Shown here in pieces: positions 9,158 through 18,017 of a DNA stretch of 64,000 bases. How positions within the stretch are numbered: position 1 is the stretch's first letter; every line of letters begins with the position of its first letter. The notes under the pieces were generated by a model. It searched no databases. It was given only the letters and a program-made list of their open reading frames with translations, and was not told where the DNA came from. Source of the stretch: UBA1756 sp045222555 (GTDB taxonomy: Bacteria > Bacteroidota > Bacteroidia > Bacteroidales > WCHB1-69); contig JBGUYY010000097.1 of assembly GCA_045222555.1 (NCBI GenBank), forward strand, positions 283,334 to 347,333, in the 5' to 3' direction. Both the position numbers and the translations under genes were made by a program.

Positions 9158-9957
9158 TATTTCTTGCAACCCTTCTTCAGCAGATTCATCGAGAAGTCGA
9201 ACGTGCTGCCGGGCTTGATTTCACGCACAGGGCAACCCTGTTTCAGCACAATCATCTCGCGTTTTTTCTTGTACGGATTCTTCTCGTACTCACGCAGCGT
9301 GATGACATCGTTCTCCACCCAGAGGGCAGTGGCTTCGCGCAGGCCCACCACCATGACTTCAGGATGGATGCAGAGGAACTCCTCGATACGATCCTGGCGC
9401 GACTCGCCGGCATGCGTCAGCGCATCCTCCACCTCGGTCGGATAGGGATCGATGTAGTGGGGGTTGATCTGGAACGGCACGAAGTCGAAGCAGTTGAAAC
9501 TCTCGGGCATGATGATGGGCATGTCGTTGGTGGTACGCAGGGTGGGACAAGCCACGTTGGAACCCGCGCTCCAACCCATGTAGGGCGCGCCTTCGAGCAC
9601 CTTGCGGCGCACCGGCTCGATGAGCTTGTTGCGGTGCAGCTCATACACCAGATGGAAGGTGTTGCCACCGCTCACCATGATAGCGTCGCTCTCGTTGACC
9701 AGCGCCACAGGATCGGCTACCGAATGCGTGGAGACGATATCGGCCTTCAGACCGAAGGTCTTGAAGCAGTTTTTCACTTTCTCAGTAGCGGCATTGTAGC
9801 TCTCCTCCAAGGTGGCGCCGTTGCGCACGACAGCATACGGGAAAAAGGCGATTTTCTTTTTGCCTTTTGTGCCTAAAAATTCTTGAATCAAAGGCATACA
9901 CCAGCCCAGATAAGACTCTTTGTAATTGGTTGAATTGCTGATTAATAAAAGTTTCAT
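9157..9957 (-). CDS. pepE: Peptidase E (alpha-aspartyl dipeptidase, family S51)
   Basis: 266 residues. The Ser nucleophile motif GWSAGSN places Ser130; Asp145 and His167 follow at +15 and +37. This is exactly the spacing of the Salmonella PepE triad (Ser120, Asp135, His157). VSGGNTFHL (about 95-103) is another family hallmark. The enzyme cleaves dipeptides with N-terminal aspartate in the cytoplasm; no signal peptide is present. It is about 35 residues longer than the enterobacterial enzyme, with extra sequence near the C-terminus. It lies 71 bp downstream of the ABC ATPase on the same strand and its stop overlaps the start of the unknown membrane protein. Confidence 0.93.
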   Translation of the reverse strand: MKLLLISNSTNYKESYLGWCMPLIQEFLGTKGKKKIAFFPYAVVRNGATLEESYNAATEKVKNCFKTFGLKADIVSTHSVADPVALVNESDAIMVSGGNTFHLVYELHRNKLIEPVRRKVLEGAPYMGWSAGSNVACPTLRTTNDMPIIMPESFNCFDFVPFQINPHYIDPYPTEVEDALTHAGESRQDRIEEFLCIHPEVMVVGLREATALWVENDVITLREYEKNPYKKKREMIVLKQGCPVREIKPGSTFDFSMNLLKKGCKK

Positions 9958-9962
9958 GATGG

Positions 9963-10028
9963 GTATTTTGAAGATTTAAAAATTTGAAGATTCGAAAAGA
10001 TTTGAAGAGATTTGAGGATTTGAGGGGA
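9963..10028. repeat. AT-rich degenerate TTTGAAGA-type short repeats
   Basis: About seven imperfect copies of ATTTGAAGA / GATTTGAGG occur in tandem in the gap between the ABC ATPase and pepE. The unit resembles other low-complexity intergenic patches in this window. No promoter match is seen inside. Confidence 0.5.
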
Positions 10029-10799
10029 TTAGGGGTGGGATGTGGTGCGATAGACGTGGCCGTTGGCATCTAAGCCATAGTGGGAGGAGAGGTGGAAGAC
10101 TTCGCGGACGTTTGGCTCGGTCAGCACGTCATCAACAGGACCGAAATGTTTGAGTGCGCCGTTTTGCAGCATCAGTACTTTGTGAGCGTATTTCTTGACG
10201 AAAGAGAGGTCATGGAGGATGATGACGATGGTTGTATTGTTTTGTTTATTAAGATGTTGAAGAATATCCATCACTTCAAACTGATAAGTGATATCCAAGT
10301 TGGAGAGCGGTTCATCGAGCAGGATGACGGGCGTTTGTTGGGCCATGGCGCGGGCTATCATCACTCGCTGCACCTCGCCGCCACTCAGCTCGGTGAGCAT
10401 CCGGTTGCGGTAGTCGGTGAGACCTGTGATCTGGAGCACCTCCTCCACCACCTCCACATCGTGCGAGGAGGCGGTTTCCCATCGGCTCTGGTGCGGGTTG
10501 CGACCCATCAGCACAGTGTCGAACACCGAGAAGTCGAACACCACATCCTGCCGCTGCGCCACGTAGGCCATCAGCCGCGCTTTCTCCATCGCCGTCAGCG
10601 AGTTGAGCGGTTGTCCACCCACCTGCACCGAGCCGCCCTGCGGTTGCAAAAGACCCGTCATCAGCTTCAGCAGCGTGGTCTTTCCCGAACCATTAGGGCC
10701 CACAATGGCACAGAAATCCCCCTTGTCCAATCCAAAGGAGAGGCCGTCGAGCAGATGTTTCTGCGAATAGGAAAATTTCAAATCTTGAACATCAATCAT
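10029..10799 (-). CDS. ABC transporter ATP-binding protein, FecE/BtuD (iron-siderophore/cobalamin) type
   Basis: 256 residues from the ATG at 10799. An upstream in-frame start at 10829 is rejected because it lies just upstream of the -7 promoter element at 10818-10826. Walker A is GPNGSGKT (34-41), the signature is LSGGE (138-142), and Walker B is VILLDEP (158-164), followed by the H-loop region IVIILHDLSF. The sequence style is that of importers for iron chelates, haem or cobalamin. No permease or binding protein is encoded nearby: the upstream neighbour is a divergent nitroreductase and the downstream one is pepE. It is therefore an orphan ATPase whose partners must be elsewhere. Substrate uncertain. 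Confidence 0.88.
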   Translation of the reverse strand: MIDVQDLKFSYSQKHLLDGLSFGLDKGDFCAIVGPNGSGKTTLLKLMTGLLQPQGGSVQVGGQPLNSLTAMEKARLMAYVAQRQDVVFDFSVFDTVLMGRNPHQSRWETASSHDVEVVEEVLQITGLTDYRNRMLTELSGGEVQRVMIARAMAQQTPVILLDEPLSNLDITYQFEVMDILQHLNKQNNTTIVIILHDLSFVKKYAHKVLMLQNGALKHFGPVDDVLTEPNVREVFHLSSHYGLDANGHVYRTTSHP

Positions 10800-10817
10800 A
10801 GCGGTGGATTGCAGTTT

Positions 10818-10826
10818 GCAAAGATA
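10818..10826 (-). promoter_or_regulatory. -7 promoter element (TATCTTTGC) for the ABC ATPase
   Basis: Perfect TAnnTTTG plus C, 19 bp before the ATG at 10799. It forms a divergent pair with the nitroreductase promoter at 10897. Confidence 0.7.
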
Positions 10827-10896
10827 CAAACAAAAGCGTTATCCCCCTTTTCTTTTCACAAAAAAAATATCATTTACATCACTGCGAAAAAACTAC

Positions 10897-10905
10897 TATT
10901 TTTGC
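10897..10905 (+). promoter_or_regulatory. -7 promoter element (TATTTTTGC) for the nitroreductase
   Basis: Matches TAnnTTTG plus C. It leaves a leader of about 70-75 nt to the start at 10984. Confidence 0.6.
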
Positions 10906-10983
10906 AAAGAGAATCATAGATATCTTTAATGGAGTTCTTACTTTAATAATATATTGAATATTAATAATTTACAAATCAATAAT

Positions 10984-11622
10984 ATGGCAGACGGATATTT
11001 AGAGAAGCGATATGACGAGGTGTTTGGAAAGAACGCTACACGCACAGTGGTGAAGCGGGTGCCGGTGGAGCAGCTGATGGAGCGGAACAGAAGTTACCGC
11101 GGTTTTCATCCCGAGACAGTGGTGCCCCGCGAGACGTTAGAGAAAATTGTGGCGGTGAATCCGCTGTTGCCGTCCGCCTGCAACCAGCAGGTGCTGCGCT
11201 TCAAACTCGTCACCAAGGATAGCGGTGCAGACATAGTGTTGCGCCACATCAAGATGGGAGCCGCACTGCCGGAGCTGCATCTCCCCTTCCCTGGCACCGA
11301 GCCGCAAGCGTTTATCGTGATCTGCAGCACAGTGCCGGAGACCAAGCTGGTGGACATCGACCTCGGCATCTCCGCGCAGAGCATGCTGCTGAAAGCCACC
11401 GAGTTGGGATATAACGGACTGATTATCGGAGCGTTTAACCGCAGCGCGTTGAAGCAGGAACTCCAGCTGCCCCTTGAACCTCTGCTGGTAATTGCCATCG
11501 GGCGCGGGGCCGAAGTGATACGGCGGGTGGAGATTGCCGAAAGCGAGAGCCACGCCTACTACCGCAAAGACGGCGTACACTACGTGCCCAAAGTACGAGT
11601 AAGCGATTTGATTTTGGGGTAA
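10984..11622 (+). CDS. Nitroreductase-family FMN protein
   Basis: 212 residues from the ATG at 10984; an in-frame ATG ten codons upstream adds only an Asn-rich stretch. The FMN-binding start RNRSYRGFHP (about residues 28-37), SACNQQVLRFKLV, and the DIDLGISAQSMLLKATELG helix followed by GLIIGAFNR are typical nitroreductase-family features. These enzymes use FMN and NAD(P)H to reduce nitro-aromatics, quinones or similar acceptors. A true substrate cannot be read from sequence. It is divergent from the ABC ATPase and converges on ileS with a 25-bp gap. Confidence 0.85.
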   Translation: MADGYLEKRYDEVFGKNATRTVVKRVPVEQLMERNRSYRGFHPETVVPRETLEKIVAVNPLLPSACNQQVLRFKLVTKDSGADIVLRHIKMGAALPELHLPFPGTEPQAFIVICSTVPETKLVDIDLGISAQSMLLKATELGYNGLIIGAFNRSALKQELQLPLEPLLVIAIGRGAEVIRRVEIAESESHAYYRKDGVHYVPKVRVSDLILG

Positions 11623-11647
11623 GAAGAAGAGATCGATTGTTGAAATC

Positions 11648-14600
11648 TTATCTCTTAATTTTTACCTTAACAGTCATTCCTTCAGTAATTTCAAAAACTT
11701 CACCCTCCACATTGGCCTTGATTTCGAGACTGGTGCAGAGCGTTTCGGTTTTGATGTAGTCGGCGAAGGTGGTGAAGGCCTTGTCGAGTTGCGGGTGGCT
11801 TTCCACCTCGATGGTAATGCGGTCGGAAACGTCCATGTTGGAGTCCTTGCGGTAGTTCTGGATACGGTTGACGAACTCGCGGGCGTAACCTTCATTCAGC
11901 AAATCTTCCGTCAGCTCGATGTCGAGGGCCACGGTGAGGGCATCCTGGTTGGCCACAACCCAGCCCGGAATATCTTCTGCCACAATCTCCACATCCGTCA
12001 CGTCAATGGTCACCTCCTGACCGTCGATGTTCAATAAGGCACTGCCGTTCTTCTCGATGGCGCGGATGTCGTCCTGACTGAACGCGGTGATGGTGGCGGC
12101 CACCTGCTTCATAATCTTGCCGCACTTGGGTCCTAACTTCTTGAAATCAGGCTTGATACGTTTTACAAAGATACCAGCTTCATCGGAGACAAACTCCACC
12201 TCCTTCACGTTGACTTCGTGCAAGATGAGGTCTTTCACCTTCTCGATCTGCTCTTTCAGGTTGGAGTTCTCCACCACAGGAATCATGATCTTGGCGAGCG
12301 GCTGGCGCACGCGGAGGTTCGACTTTTTGCGCAGCGAAAGAATCATCGAGCAAAGTTTCTGTGCTAACTGCATGCGCTCTTCGAGAGGATTGTCAATCAG
12401 CTCTTCGTGAACCTTCGGATAATCGGAAAGATGGATGGAGATAACATCCTCGCGGTGGGTGATGCTGTTCAGGTCGAGGAAGAGCTTGTCCATGAAGAAC
12501 GGCGCGATGGGCGAGGCGATCTTGGCGATGGTCTCCAAGCAGGTGTAAAGGGTCTGATAGGCAGACAGTTTGTCCTTGCCTTCGCCTTTCCAGAAACGAC
12601 GGCGGCAGAGACGCACGTACCAGTTGCTCAGGTACTCGTTGACAAAGTCTTGGATTTCGCGGCCGGCTTTGGTCGGCTCGAAGTCGGCGTAGCACTCGTC
12701 GCAGTGTTTCACCAGAGTGTTGAGTTCGGAGAGAATCCAGCGGTCGATTTCGGGACGCTCGCTGTTCGGGATGTCGGCCTCCTTGTAGTCGAAACCGTCG
12801 ATGTTGGCGTACATCGCGAAGAAGTTGTAGGTGTTGTAGAGCGTTCCGAAGAACTTGCGCTGCACCTCGGCGATGCCTTCGGGGTCGAACTTGAGGTTGT
12901 CCCACGGCTGGGCGTTGGTGATCATGTACCAGCGGGTGGCATCGGGGCCGTATTTCTCGATGGTGGCAAACGGGTCAACGGCGTTGCCAAGACGTTTCGA
13001 CATCTTGTTACCGTCTTTATCCAAAACCAAACCATTGGAAACCACAGTTTTATAAGCCACAGAATCGAAAATCATCGTGGCAATGGCATGGAGGGTGAAG
13101 AACCAACCGCGGGTCTGGTCAACTCCTTCTGCGATGAAGTCGGCGGGGAAGTTCTTCTTGAAAATATCCTGATTTTCAAAAGGATAATGCCACTGGCAGT
13201 AGGGCATGGCGCCGGAGTCGAACCACACATCGATGAGGTCGGTCTCGCGGGTCATCTTCTGACCGCTCGGGGAGACGAGGAAAATCTCGTCCACGTAGGG
13301 ACGGTGCAGGTCGATCTTGTCGTAGTTTTCTTTGCTGAAATCGCCGGGCACGAAGTCCTTGTAAGGATTTTCCTTCATAATGCCGGCGGCGACGGCCTTG
13401 TTGATCTCATTCACCAGCTGCTCCACCGAGCCGATGCAGATCTGCTCTTTCTTGTCCTCGGTGGTCCAGATGGGCAGCGGGGTGCCCCAGAAGCGGGAAC
13501 GCGACAGGTTCCAGTCCACGAGGTTCTCGAGCCAGTTGCCGAAACGGCCGCTGCCGGTGGCGGCGGGTTTCCAGTAGATGGTCTTGTTGAGCTCGATCAT
13601 CCGATCCTTCACAGCCGTGCTCTTGATGAACCAAGAATCCAGCGGGTAGTAAAGAATCGGCTTGTCGGTACGCCAGCAGTGCGGGTAGTTATGGACGTGC
13701 TTCTCAATCTTGAACACTTTGTGTTCGCCCTTGAGCCACAGACAGATGGTCACGTCAAGGTTTTCGGTCTCGGGAGTGGCGGCGGGGTCGTAGTCGTTCT
13801 TCACATAGCGGCCCTCAAACTGGCTATAGAGGTCTGCATTGACCTGATTTTTCACGAATTGCGGGTCGAGTTCGCTCATCAGGAAGAACTTGCCGGTCTT
13901 ATCGACCATCGGCTGTGGGTTGCCAGCCTTGTCGATGAGCAGCATCGGGGCGATGCCGGCGTCGGCGGCCACGCGCTTGTCGTCCGCACCAAAGGTGGGG
14001 GCGATATGCACGATGCCCGTACCGTCCTCGGTGGTGACATAGTCGCCGGGGATAACCTCGAAGGCCTTGCCGTCGGGGCGCATGAACGGGATGAGCTGTT
14101 CGTATTGGATGCCTGCGAGTTTTTCACCCTTGATTTCGCCCAAAATCTGGAACGGGATGTTCTTGTCGCCGGGCTTGTAATCTTCGAAGGCGAGGTCTTT
14201 GTTCTTCTCGGGGAAGAAGTTGCCGACGAGCGGTTTGCCGAGAATCACCATGATGGGGTCGCCGCTGTAGGCGTTGAACGTCTTGACCAGCACGTAGTCG
14301 ATTTTCGGGCCGACGGCGAGGGCGGTGTTGGACGGAAGGGTCCACGGGGTGGTGGTCCAGGCGAGGAAGTAGAGGTTGTTGGGCACGCCCTGTTCGCCGA
14401 TGAACATCTGTACGTCGGTGGAGAGCACTTGGTCGGTGCGCACTTTGAACTGGCCGACACAGGTGGTGTCTTTCACGTCGCGGTAGCAGCCGGGCAGGTT
14501 GAGCTCGTGCGAGCTGAGGCCGGTGCCGGCGGCGGGGGAGTAGGGCTGGATGGTGTAGCCCTTGTAAAGCATTCCTTTCTTATAAAGTTCTGATAACAAA

Positions 14601-15085
14601 TACCATACTGATTCAATGTATTTGTTGTCGAAGGTAATGTACGGATTTTCGAGATCGACCCAGTAGCCCATCTTCTTGGTAATGTCGTCCCACATATCCT
14701 TGAACTGCATCACATTCTGGCGGCAGGCCTTGTTGTATTCCTCCACGGTGATGGTCTTGCCGATATCCTCTTTGGTGATGCCGAGGGCTTTTTCCACGCC
14801 GAGTTCCACGGGCAGACCGTGGGTGTCCCAGCCGCCCTTACGGCCAACGTATTTGCCTTTGAGGGTCTGGTAGCGGCAGACGATGTCCTTGAGGGAGCGG
14901 GCCAGCACGTGATGAATACCGGGTTTGCCGTTGGCGGACGGCGGTCCTTCGAAGAAGACGAAGGATTCAGCGCCTTCACGTTGTTTCAAACTTTGTGCGA
15001 AAACGTCGTTGTCTTCCCAATATTTCTGCATCTCCTTGCCGATGTTCGACAAGTTAAGTCCGCGATACTCAGTATATTTGCCCAT
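11648..15085 (-). CDS. ileS: Isoleucyl-tRNA synthetase
   Basis: 1145 residues, the length of the long type of IleRS found in Bacteroidetes, some other bacteria and eukaryotes. The class I HIGH motif appears as PGIHH (residues 55-59) after FFEGPPSANGK; KMSKR occurs in LDKDGNKMSKRLGNAVDP. The editing (CP1) domain contains WTTTPWTLPSNTALAV. It charges tRNA-Ile and hydrolyses mischarged valine. The C-terminus lacks an obvious zinc-finger and ends in a DUF5915-like region (ELTEDLLNEGYAREFVNRIQ). It has its own promoter at 15111. A 728-codon frame lies antisense inside it but is a codon-bias shadow. Confidence 0.97.
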   Translation of the reverse strand: MGKYTEYRGLNLSNIGKEMQKYWEDNDVFAQSLKQREGAESFVFFEGPPSANGKPGIHHVLARSLKDIVCRYQTLKGKYVGRKGGWDTHGLPVELGVEKALGITKEDIGKTITVEEYNKACRQNVMQFKDMWDDITKKMGYWVDLENPYITFDNKYIESVWYLLSELYKKGMLYKGYTIQPYSPAAGTGLSSHELNLPGCYRDVKDTTCVGQFKVRTDQVLSTDVQMFIGEQGVPNNLYFLAWTTTPWTLPSNTALAVGPKIDYVLVKTFNAYSGDPIMVILGKPLVGNFFPEKNKDLAFEDYKPGDKNIPFQILGEIKGEKLAGIQYEQLIPFMRPDGKAFEVIPGDYVTTEDGTGIVHIAPTFGADDKRVAADAGIAPMLLIDKAGNPQPMVDKTGKFFLMSELDPQFVKNQVNADLYSQFEGRYVKNDYDPAATPETENLDVTICLWLKGEHKVFKIEKHVHNYPHCWRTDKPILYYPLDSWFIKSTAVKDRMIELNKTIYWKPAATGSGRFGNWLENLVDWNLSRSRFWGTPLPIWTTEDKKEQICIGSVEQLVNEINKAVAAGIMKENPYKDFVPGDFSKENYDKIDLHRPYVDEIFLVSPSGQKMTRETDLIDVWFDSGAMPYCQWHYPFENQDIFKKNFPADFIAEGVDQTRGWFFTLHAIATMIFDSVAYKTVVSNGLVLDKDGNKMSKRLGNAVDPFATIEKYGPDATRWYMITNAQPWDNLKFDPEGIAEVQRKFFGTLYNTYNFFAMYANIDGFDYKEADIPNSERPEIDRWILSELNTLVKHCDECYADFEPTKAGREIQDFVNEYLSNWYVRLCRRRFWKGEGKDKLSAYQTLYTCLETIAKIASPIAPFFMDKLFLDLNSITHREDVISIHLSDYPKVHEELIDNPLEERMQLAQKLCSMILSLRKKSNLRVRQPLAKIMIPVVENSNLKEQIEKVKDLILHEVNVKEVEFVSDEAGIFVKRIKPDFKKLGPKCGKIMKQVAATITAFSQDDIRAIEKNGSALLNIDGQEVTIDVTDVEIVAEDIPGWVVANQDALTVALDIELTEDLLNEGYAREFVNRIQNYRKDSNMDVSDRITIEVESHPQLDKAFTTFADYIKTETLCTSLEIKANVEGEVFEITEGMTVKVKIKR

Positions 15086-15110
15086 AATATAGTATTTGAA
15101 AAATCAAGCT

Positions 15111-15119
15111 GCAAATATA
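15111..15119 (-). promoter_or_regulatory. -7 promoter element (TATATTTGC) for ileS
   Basis: TAnnTTTG plus C on the minus strand, 26 bp upstream of the ileS start. Confidence 0.7.
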
Positions 15120-15193
15120 CGATATTCTTGGCAATTGTCCAACAGCGATATTATTTCATTTTACCAGCTTCCAAGTACAGTTGCGTTGTCTAT

Positions 15194-15214
15194 TTGTTGA
15201 TTCGTTGAATTGTT
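15194..15214 (+). repeat. Short intergenic repeat, copy 1
   Basis: The 20-mer TTGTTGATTCGTTGAATTGT plus one further T is identical to 22525-22545. Looser relatives (GTTGATTTGTTTATTCGTTG) lie near 16390. All copies are in intergenic DNA. Confidence 0.6.
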
Positions 15215-15310
15215 TATTTGTTGAAGGTGGTTCTGAGTTAAAGAGTGAAGGAGTTAAGAAATTAAGGGAAGTTGGAATCGTTCATCCTTTCATCTTATCA
15301 TCTTATCCTC

Positions 15311-15802
15311 TCATTCCATATTATATTCATGAATGGATGTGATTTTAGGTGAGAATGTCATACACGCACCAAAGTCATTACCATGGTAGGGGTGATAATT
15401 GAACCCCATAGTTCCAGTGACATAATACTTTTTCGTACGATCTACCTCAATGGTATCAAAGAAACCTTTGCCATCGATTTTCAATTCTATATCAGGATGT
15501 TCATCAGATTGCTGAGGGCTGTCAGCCAATGCATAATAGTTCCCTTCGGGATTCCTGTAAGTATAGATATACCCATAAACTTTAAGGCTGCTGCCTTCCA
15601 CTTGGTATACCACTTTATGTCCCTCTCCAATTCCCTCAAACATATAAAAGTTGTAGTAAATAGCTTTGCAGGTATTGTAACCCGTATCGGACAGCGCCGG
15701 CGGATTGTCATAAACCAATCCTTGGCAGTTTTTCTTATGACAAGAGTCCAGCAAGATTGCACCAAGCAAAAGTATTACAGATGAAATCAATGCTTTTTTC
15801 AT
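15311..15802 (-). CDS. Small lipoprotein of unknown function (paralogue of the next gene)
   Basis: 163 residues. The signal MKKALISSVILLLGAILLDSC gives a lipoprotein-type Cys followed by HKKNCQG. The mature part is beta-rich and contains GYNTCKAIYYNFYMF, a YQVEGSSLKVYGYIYTYRNP strand pair and YYVTGTMGFNYHPYHGND. The neighbour at 15833 has the same order of blocks (NDYNSILAINQNFYYA, SHEGDTLMFYGNVGRIEY, CYVKGVLAFGE), so the two look like diverged tandem duplicates. There are no hits I can name. They are 30 bp apart and probably one transcript. Predicted outer-membrane lipoprotein; role unknown. Confidence 0.75.
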   Translation of the reverse strand: MKKALISSVILLLGAILLDSCHKKNCQGLVYDNPPALSDTGYNTCKAIYYNFYMFEGIGEGHKVVYQVEGSSLKVYGYIYTYRNPEGNYYALADSPQQSDEHPDIELKIDGKGFFDTIEVDRTKKYYVTGTMGFNYHPYHGNDFGACMTFSPKITSIHEYNME

Positions 15803-15832
15803 AGTATTCCTTCTCTAAAAAATACAAATGCT

Positions 15833-16381
15833 TTAATTATGGATGTCCTCAATGTCCAAACGTAACATACAGGACACACAAGTGCCCGGGGGAAGCGAGT
15901 TCAGGTATTGAAAATGATCCGTAATCTCTCCAAAAGCGAGTACTCCTTTCACATAGCATTGGCTCGTCAGGTCAATTCCATTTAACTGTGTACGAGGACA
16001 GTCTGCAATCAGACTGTGACCGATTCCAGTCTCTGCACTTGCGTCATGAAAATGGAGTCGAACCCACGTGCTGTCGGGGTAGGAGTACTCTATGCGGCCA
16101 ACATTTCCATAAAACATGAGAGTGTCACCTTCATGTGAATAGTAAGGGTAATCTCGATTGTCAACGCTGGCATAGTAGAAATTCTGGTTGATGGCAAGAA
16201 TGGAGTTATAGTCGTTGTGCTTAAGTGCAGGTGCCTCAGCAGAGTTCAAATATTGCGCACATTCGCATTGTTTTGTCTTGGAATTATATTCTTGTTCATA
16301 GTAATAGCATGACTTGTCCTTGCACGAAACTAACATCGCTATCACAGCAGTAATAAGGAAAAGGTGGATTGTGTTTTTCAT
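15833..16381 (-). CDS. Small cysteine-rich lipoprotein of unknown function
   Basis: 182 residues. The lipobox is LVSC in MKNTIHLFLITAVIAMLVSC. The mature N-terminus is cysteine-rich (KDKSCYYYEQEYNSKTKQCECAQY), which could form disulfides in the periplasm. The core aligns by eye with the downstream lipoprotein (NQNFYYA, HEGDTLMFYGNV, CYVKGVLAFGE). Near the C-terminus, CVSCMLRLDIEDIHN adds another Cys pair. A TGACTTTGC sequence at 16496-16504 is one base off the promoter consensus and may drive the pair. Function unknown. Confidence 0.75.
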   Translation of the reverse strand: MKNTIHLFLITAVIAMLVSCKDKSCYYYEQEYNSKTKQCECAQYLNSAEAPALKHNDYNSILAINQNFYYASVDNRDYPYYSHEGDTLMFYGNVGRIEYSYPDSTWVRLHFHDASAETGIGHSLIADCPRTQLNGIDLTSQCYVKGVLAFGEITDHFQYLNSLPPGTCVSCMLRLDIEDIHN

Positions 16382-16606
16382 GATTATTTATTGTTGATTT
16401 GTTTATTCGTTGGTGGTGACTTCCGTTTTTACTTTTTTTTGCCAACTCCACAGACCTTGCGAAGTTCGCTAGACAAAGACTGAAAAGTTAACGTAGCAAA
16501 GTCACATATTATTTTCTCATCCCTAAATAATTATTTTGAAATTATAGGGTAAGTGGTGGTAAAGAAATTAAAAGGTTATTGGTGCCATTCGTAACAAAAA
16601 TTATTT

Positions 16607-16615
16607 TACCTTTGC
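16607..16615 (+). promoter_or_regulatory. -7 promoter element (TACCTTTGC) for pepP
   Basis: Perfect TAnnTTTG plus C, 27 bp before the aminopeptidase P start. Confidence 0.7.
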
Positions 16616-16641
16616 AACGCTGTTTTTCAAAATTATAATTT

Positions 16642-17928
16642 ATGAGATATCAACCACTTCCATCAGAATTTTATATTCGTAACAGAAAAAACCTCATCGG
16701 TGAGATGGAGGAAAACTCTGTTGCGCTGCTCACCTCCAGTCCGGAATATCCGCGCTGCGGCGACACCACCCTCCCTTTCCGCCAAAATTCAGAAATCTTA
16801 TACCTCACGGGCATTGACCAGGAGGAGACGATGCTCGCCTTAGCCCCCTGGCATCCCAACCCCGCCTATCGCGAGATTCTGTTCATCAAAAATCCTTCCC
16901 CTGAGAAGATTATCTGGTTCGGACACCGCCTCTCGAAGGAGCAGGCCCGCGAGCTGTCGGGCGTGCAGAATGTGATGTTTATCGAGCAGTTCCCGTCGGT
17001 ATTGCAAGACCTGATGTGTCACTCGCAGAATGTGTACCTCCATCTGCCTGAGAACCCGAGACTGCGCTGGGAACCCATCACCCACGAGTACCGTTTCGTC
17101 AAGCAGCTGATGGAGGAGTACCCGCTGCACAACTACTGCCGGCTCGCCCCCATCCTCTACCCGATGCGATGCCTCAAGTCGGCGGAGGAGCTGCGGACCA
17201 TGAAACACGCCTGCGACATCACCACGAAGGCGTTCCTGCGTGCGGCAAAGGCCGTGAAACCAGGCTGTTACGAGTATGAAATCGAGGCTGAACTTACCTA
17301 CGAGATGATCCGCAACGGGGCCACCACCCACTCGTTTGCGCCCATCGTGGCCGCCGGCGACGACACCTGCATCCTCCATTATATCAAAAACGACAAGCCG
17401 ATGAAGGACGGCGACCTGCTGCTCATGGACTTCGGTGCGGAGTATGCCAACTATGCTGGCGATGCTACCCGCACCATCCCCGTCAACGGGAAATACACCC
17501 CGCGGCAGAAGGATATATATAACAGTGTATTAGCGATTTATAAGGAAACGATTCCGCTGTTCCGTCCCGGCATGACCATCCACAAAATCAACGACTACGT
17601 GTTCCGCCGCATGGAGGAGGAACTGCAGAAACTTGGTCTTCTCACCGCCGACGACATCCGCAACCAGGATCCCGACTGGCCGGCCTTCAAGAAATATTAC
17701 ATGCACAACACCTCCCACTTTATCGGACTCGACGTGCATGATGTGGGCGAGCGCGACTGGGCCTTCCAGCCCGGTATGGTGCTGAGCTGCGAGCCTGGTA
17801 TCTACGTGGCCGAAGAGGGCATCGGCGTGCGCATCGAAACCGATGTGGTGGTGGGCGACACCCCCATCAACCTCATGCCCGACATGCCCGTGGAGGTGGA
17901 AGAGATTGAGGCGCTGATGGCACGGTAG
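16642..17928 (+). CDS. pepP: Xaa-Pro aminopeptidase (aminopeptidase P, M24B)
   Basis: 428 residues. An N-terminal AMP_N-like domain (about 1-165) starts RYQPLPSEFYIRNRKNLIG. The C-terminal pita-bread domain keeps all five dinuclear-metal ligands: Asp263 (LLMDFGAEY), Asp274 (GDATRT), His359 (SHFIGLDVHD), Glu384 (CEPGIYV) and Glu399 (RIETDV). The enzyme removes an N-terminal residue preceding proline. No signal peptide, so cytoplasmic. It is monocistronic, with its own promoter and a bidirectional terminator shared with the convergent T9SS gene. Confidence 0.95.
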   Translation: MRYQPLPSEFYIRNRKNLIGEMEENSVALLTSSPEYPRCGDTTLPFRQNSEILYLTGIDQEETMLALAPWHPNPAYREILFIKNPSPEKIIWFGHRLSKEQARELSGVQNVMFIEQFPSVLQDLMCHSQNVYLHLPENPRLRWEPITHEYRFVKQLMEEYPLHNYCRLAPILYPMRCLKSAEELRTMKHACDITTKAFLRAAKAVKPGCYEYEIEAELTYEMIRNGATTHSFAPIVAAGDDTCILHYIKNDKPMKDGDLLLMDFGAEYANYAGDATRTIPVNGKYTPRQKDIYNSVLAIYKETIPLFRPGMTIHKINDYVFRRMEEELQKLGLLTADDIRNQDPDWPAFKKYYMHNTSHFIGLDVHDVGERDWAFQPGMVLSCEPGIYVAEEGIGVRIETDVVVGDTPINLMPDMPVEVEEIEALMAR

Positions 17929-17954
17929 TTTTTCACATTTTTCAAAGAAGAAAA

Positions 17955-17984
17955 AAAAGGGATGTCGTGATGGACATCCCTTTT
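17955..17984. terminator. Bidirectional terminator between pepP and a T9SS cargo gene
   Basis: A perfect 12-bp stem (AAAAGGGATGTC / GACATCCCTTTT, arms 17955-17966 and 17973-17984) with a 6-nt loop. It is A-rich before and T-rich after, so it can terminate both convergent genes. Confidence 0.85.
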
Positions 17985-18017
17985 GTGTAGGTAATACCTC
18001 GAAGTCGAGGACCAACC

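Noticed and set aside
12407..14593. 728-codon open frame antisense to ileS
   Set aside because: It mirrors the third-position bias of ileS, has no promoter and the encoded protein is Val/Glu/His-rich nonsense without domains.
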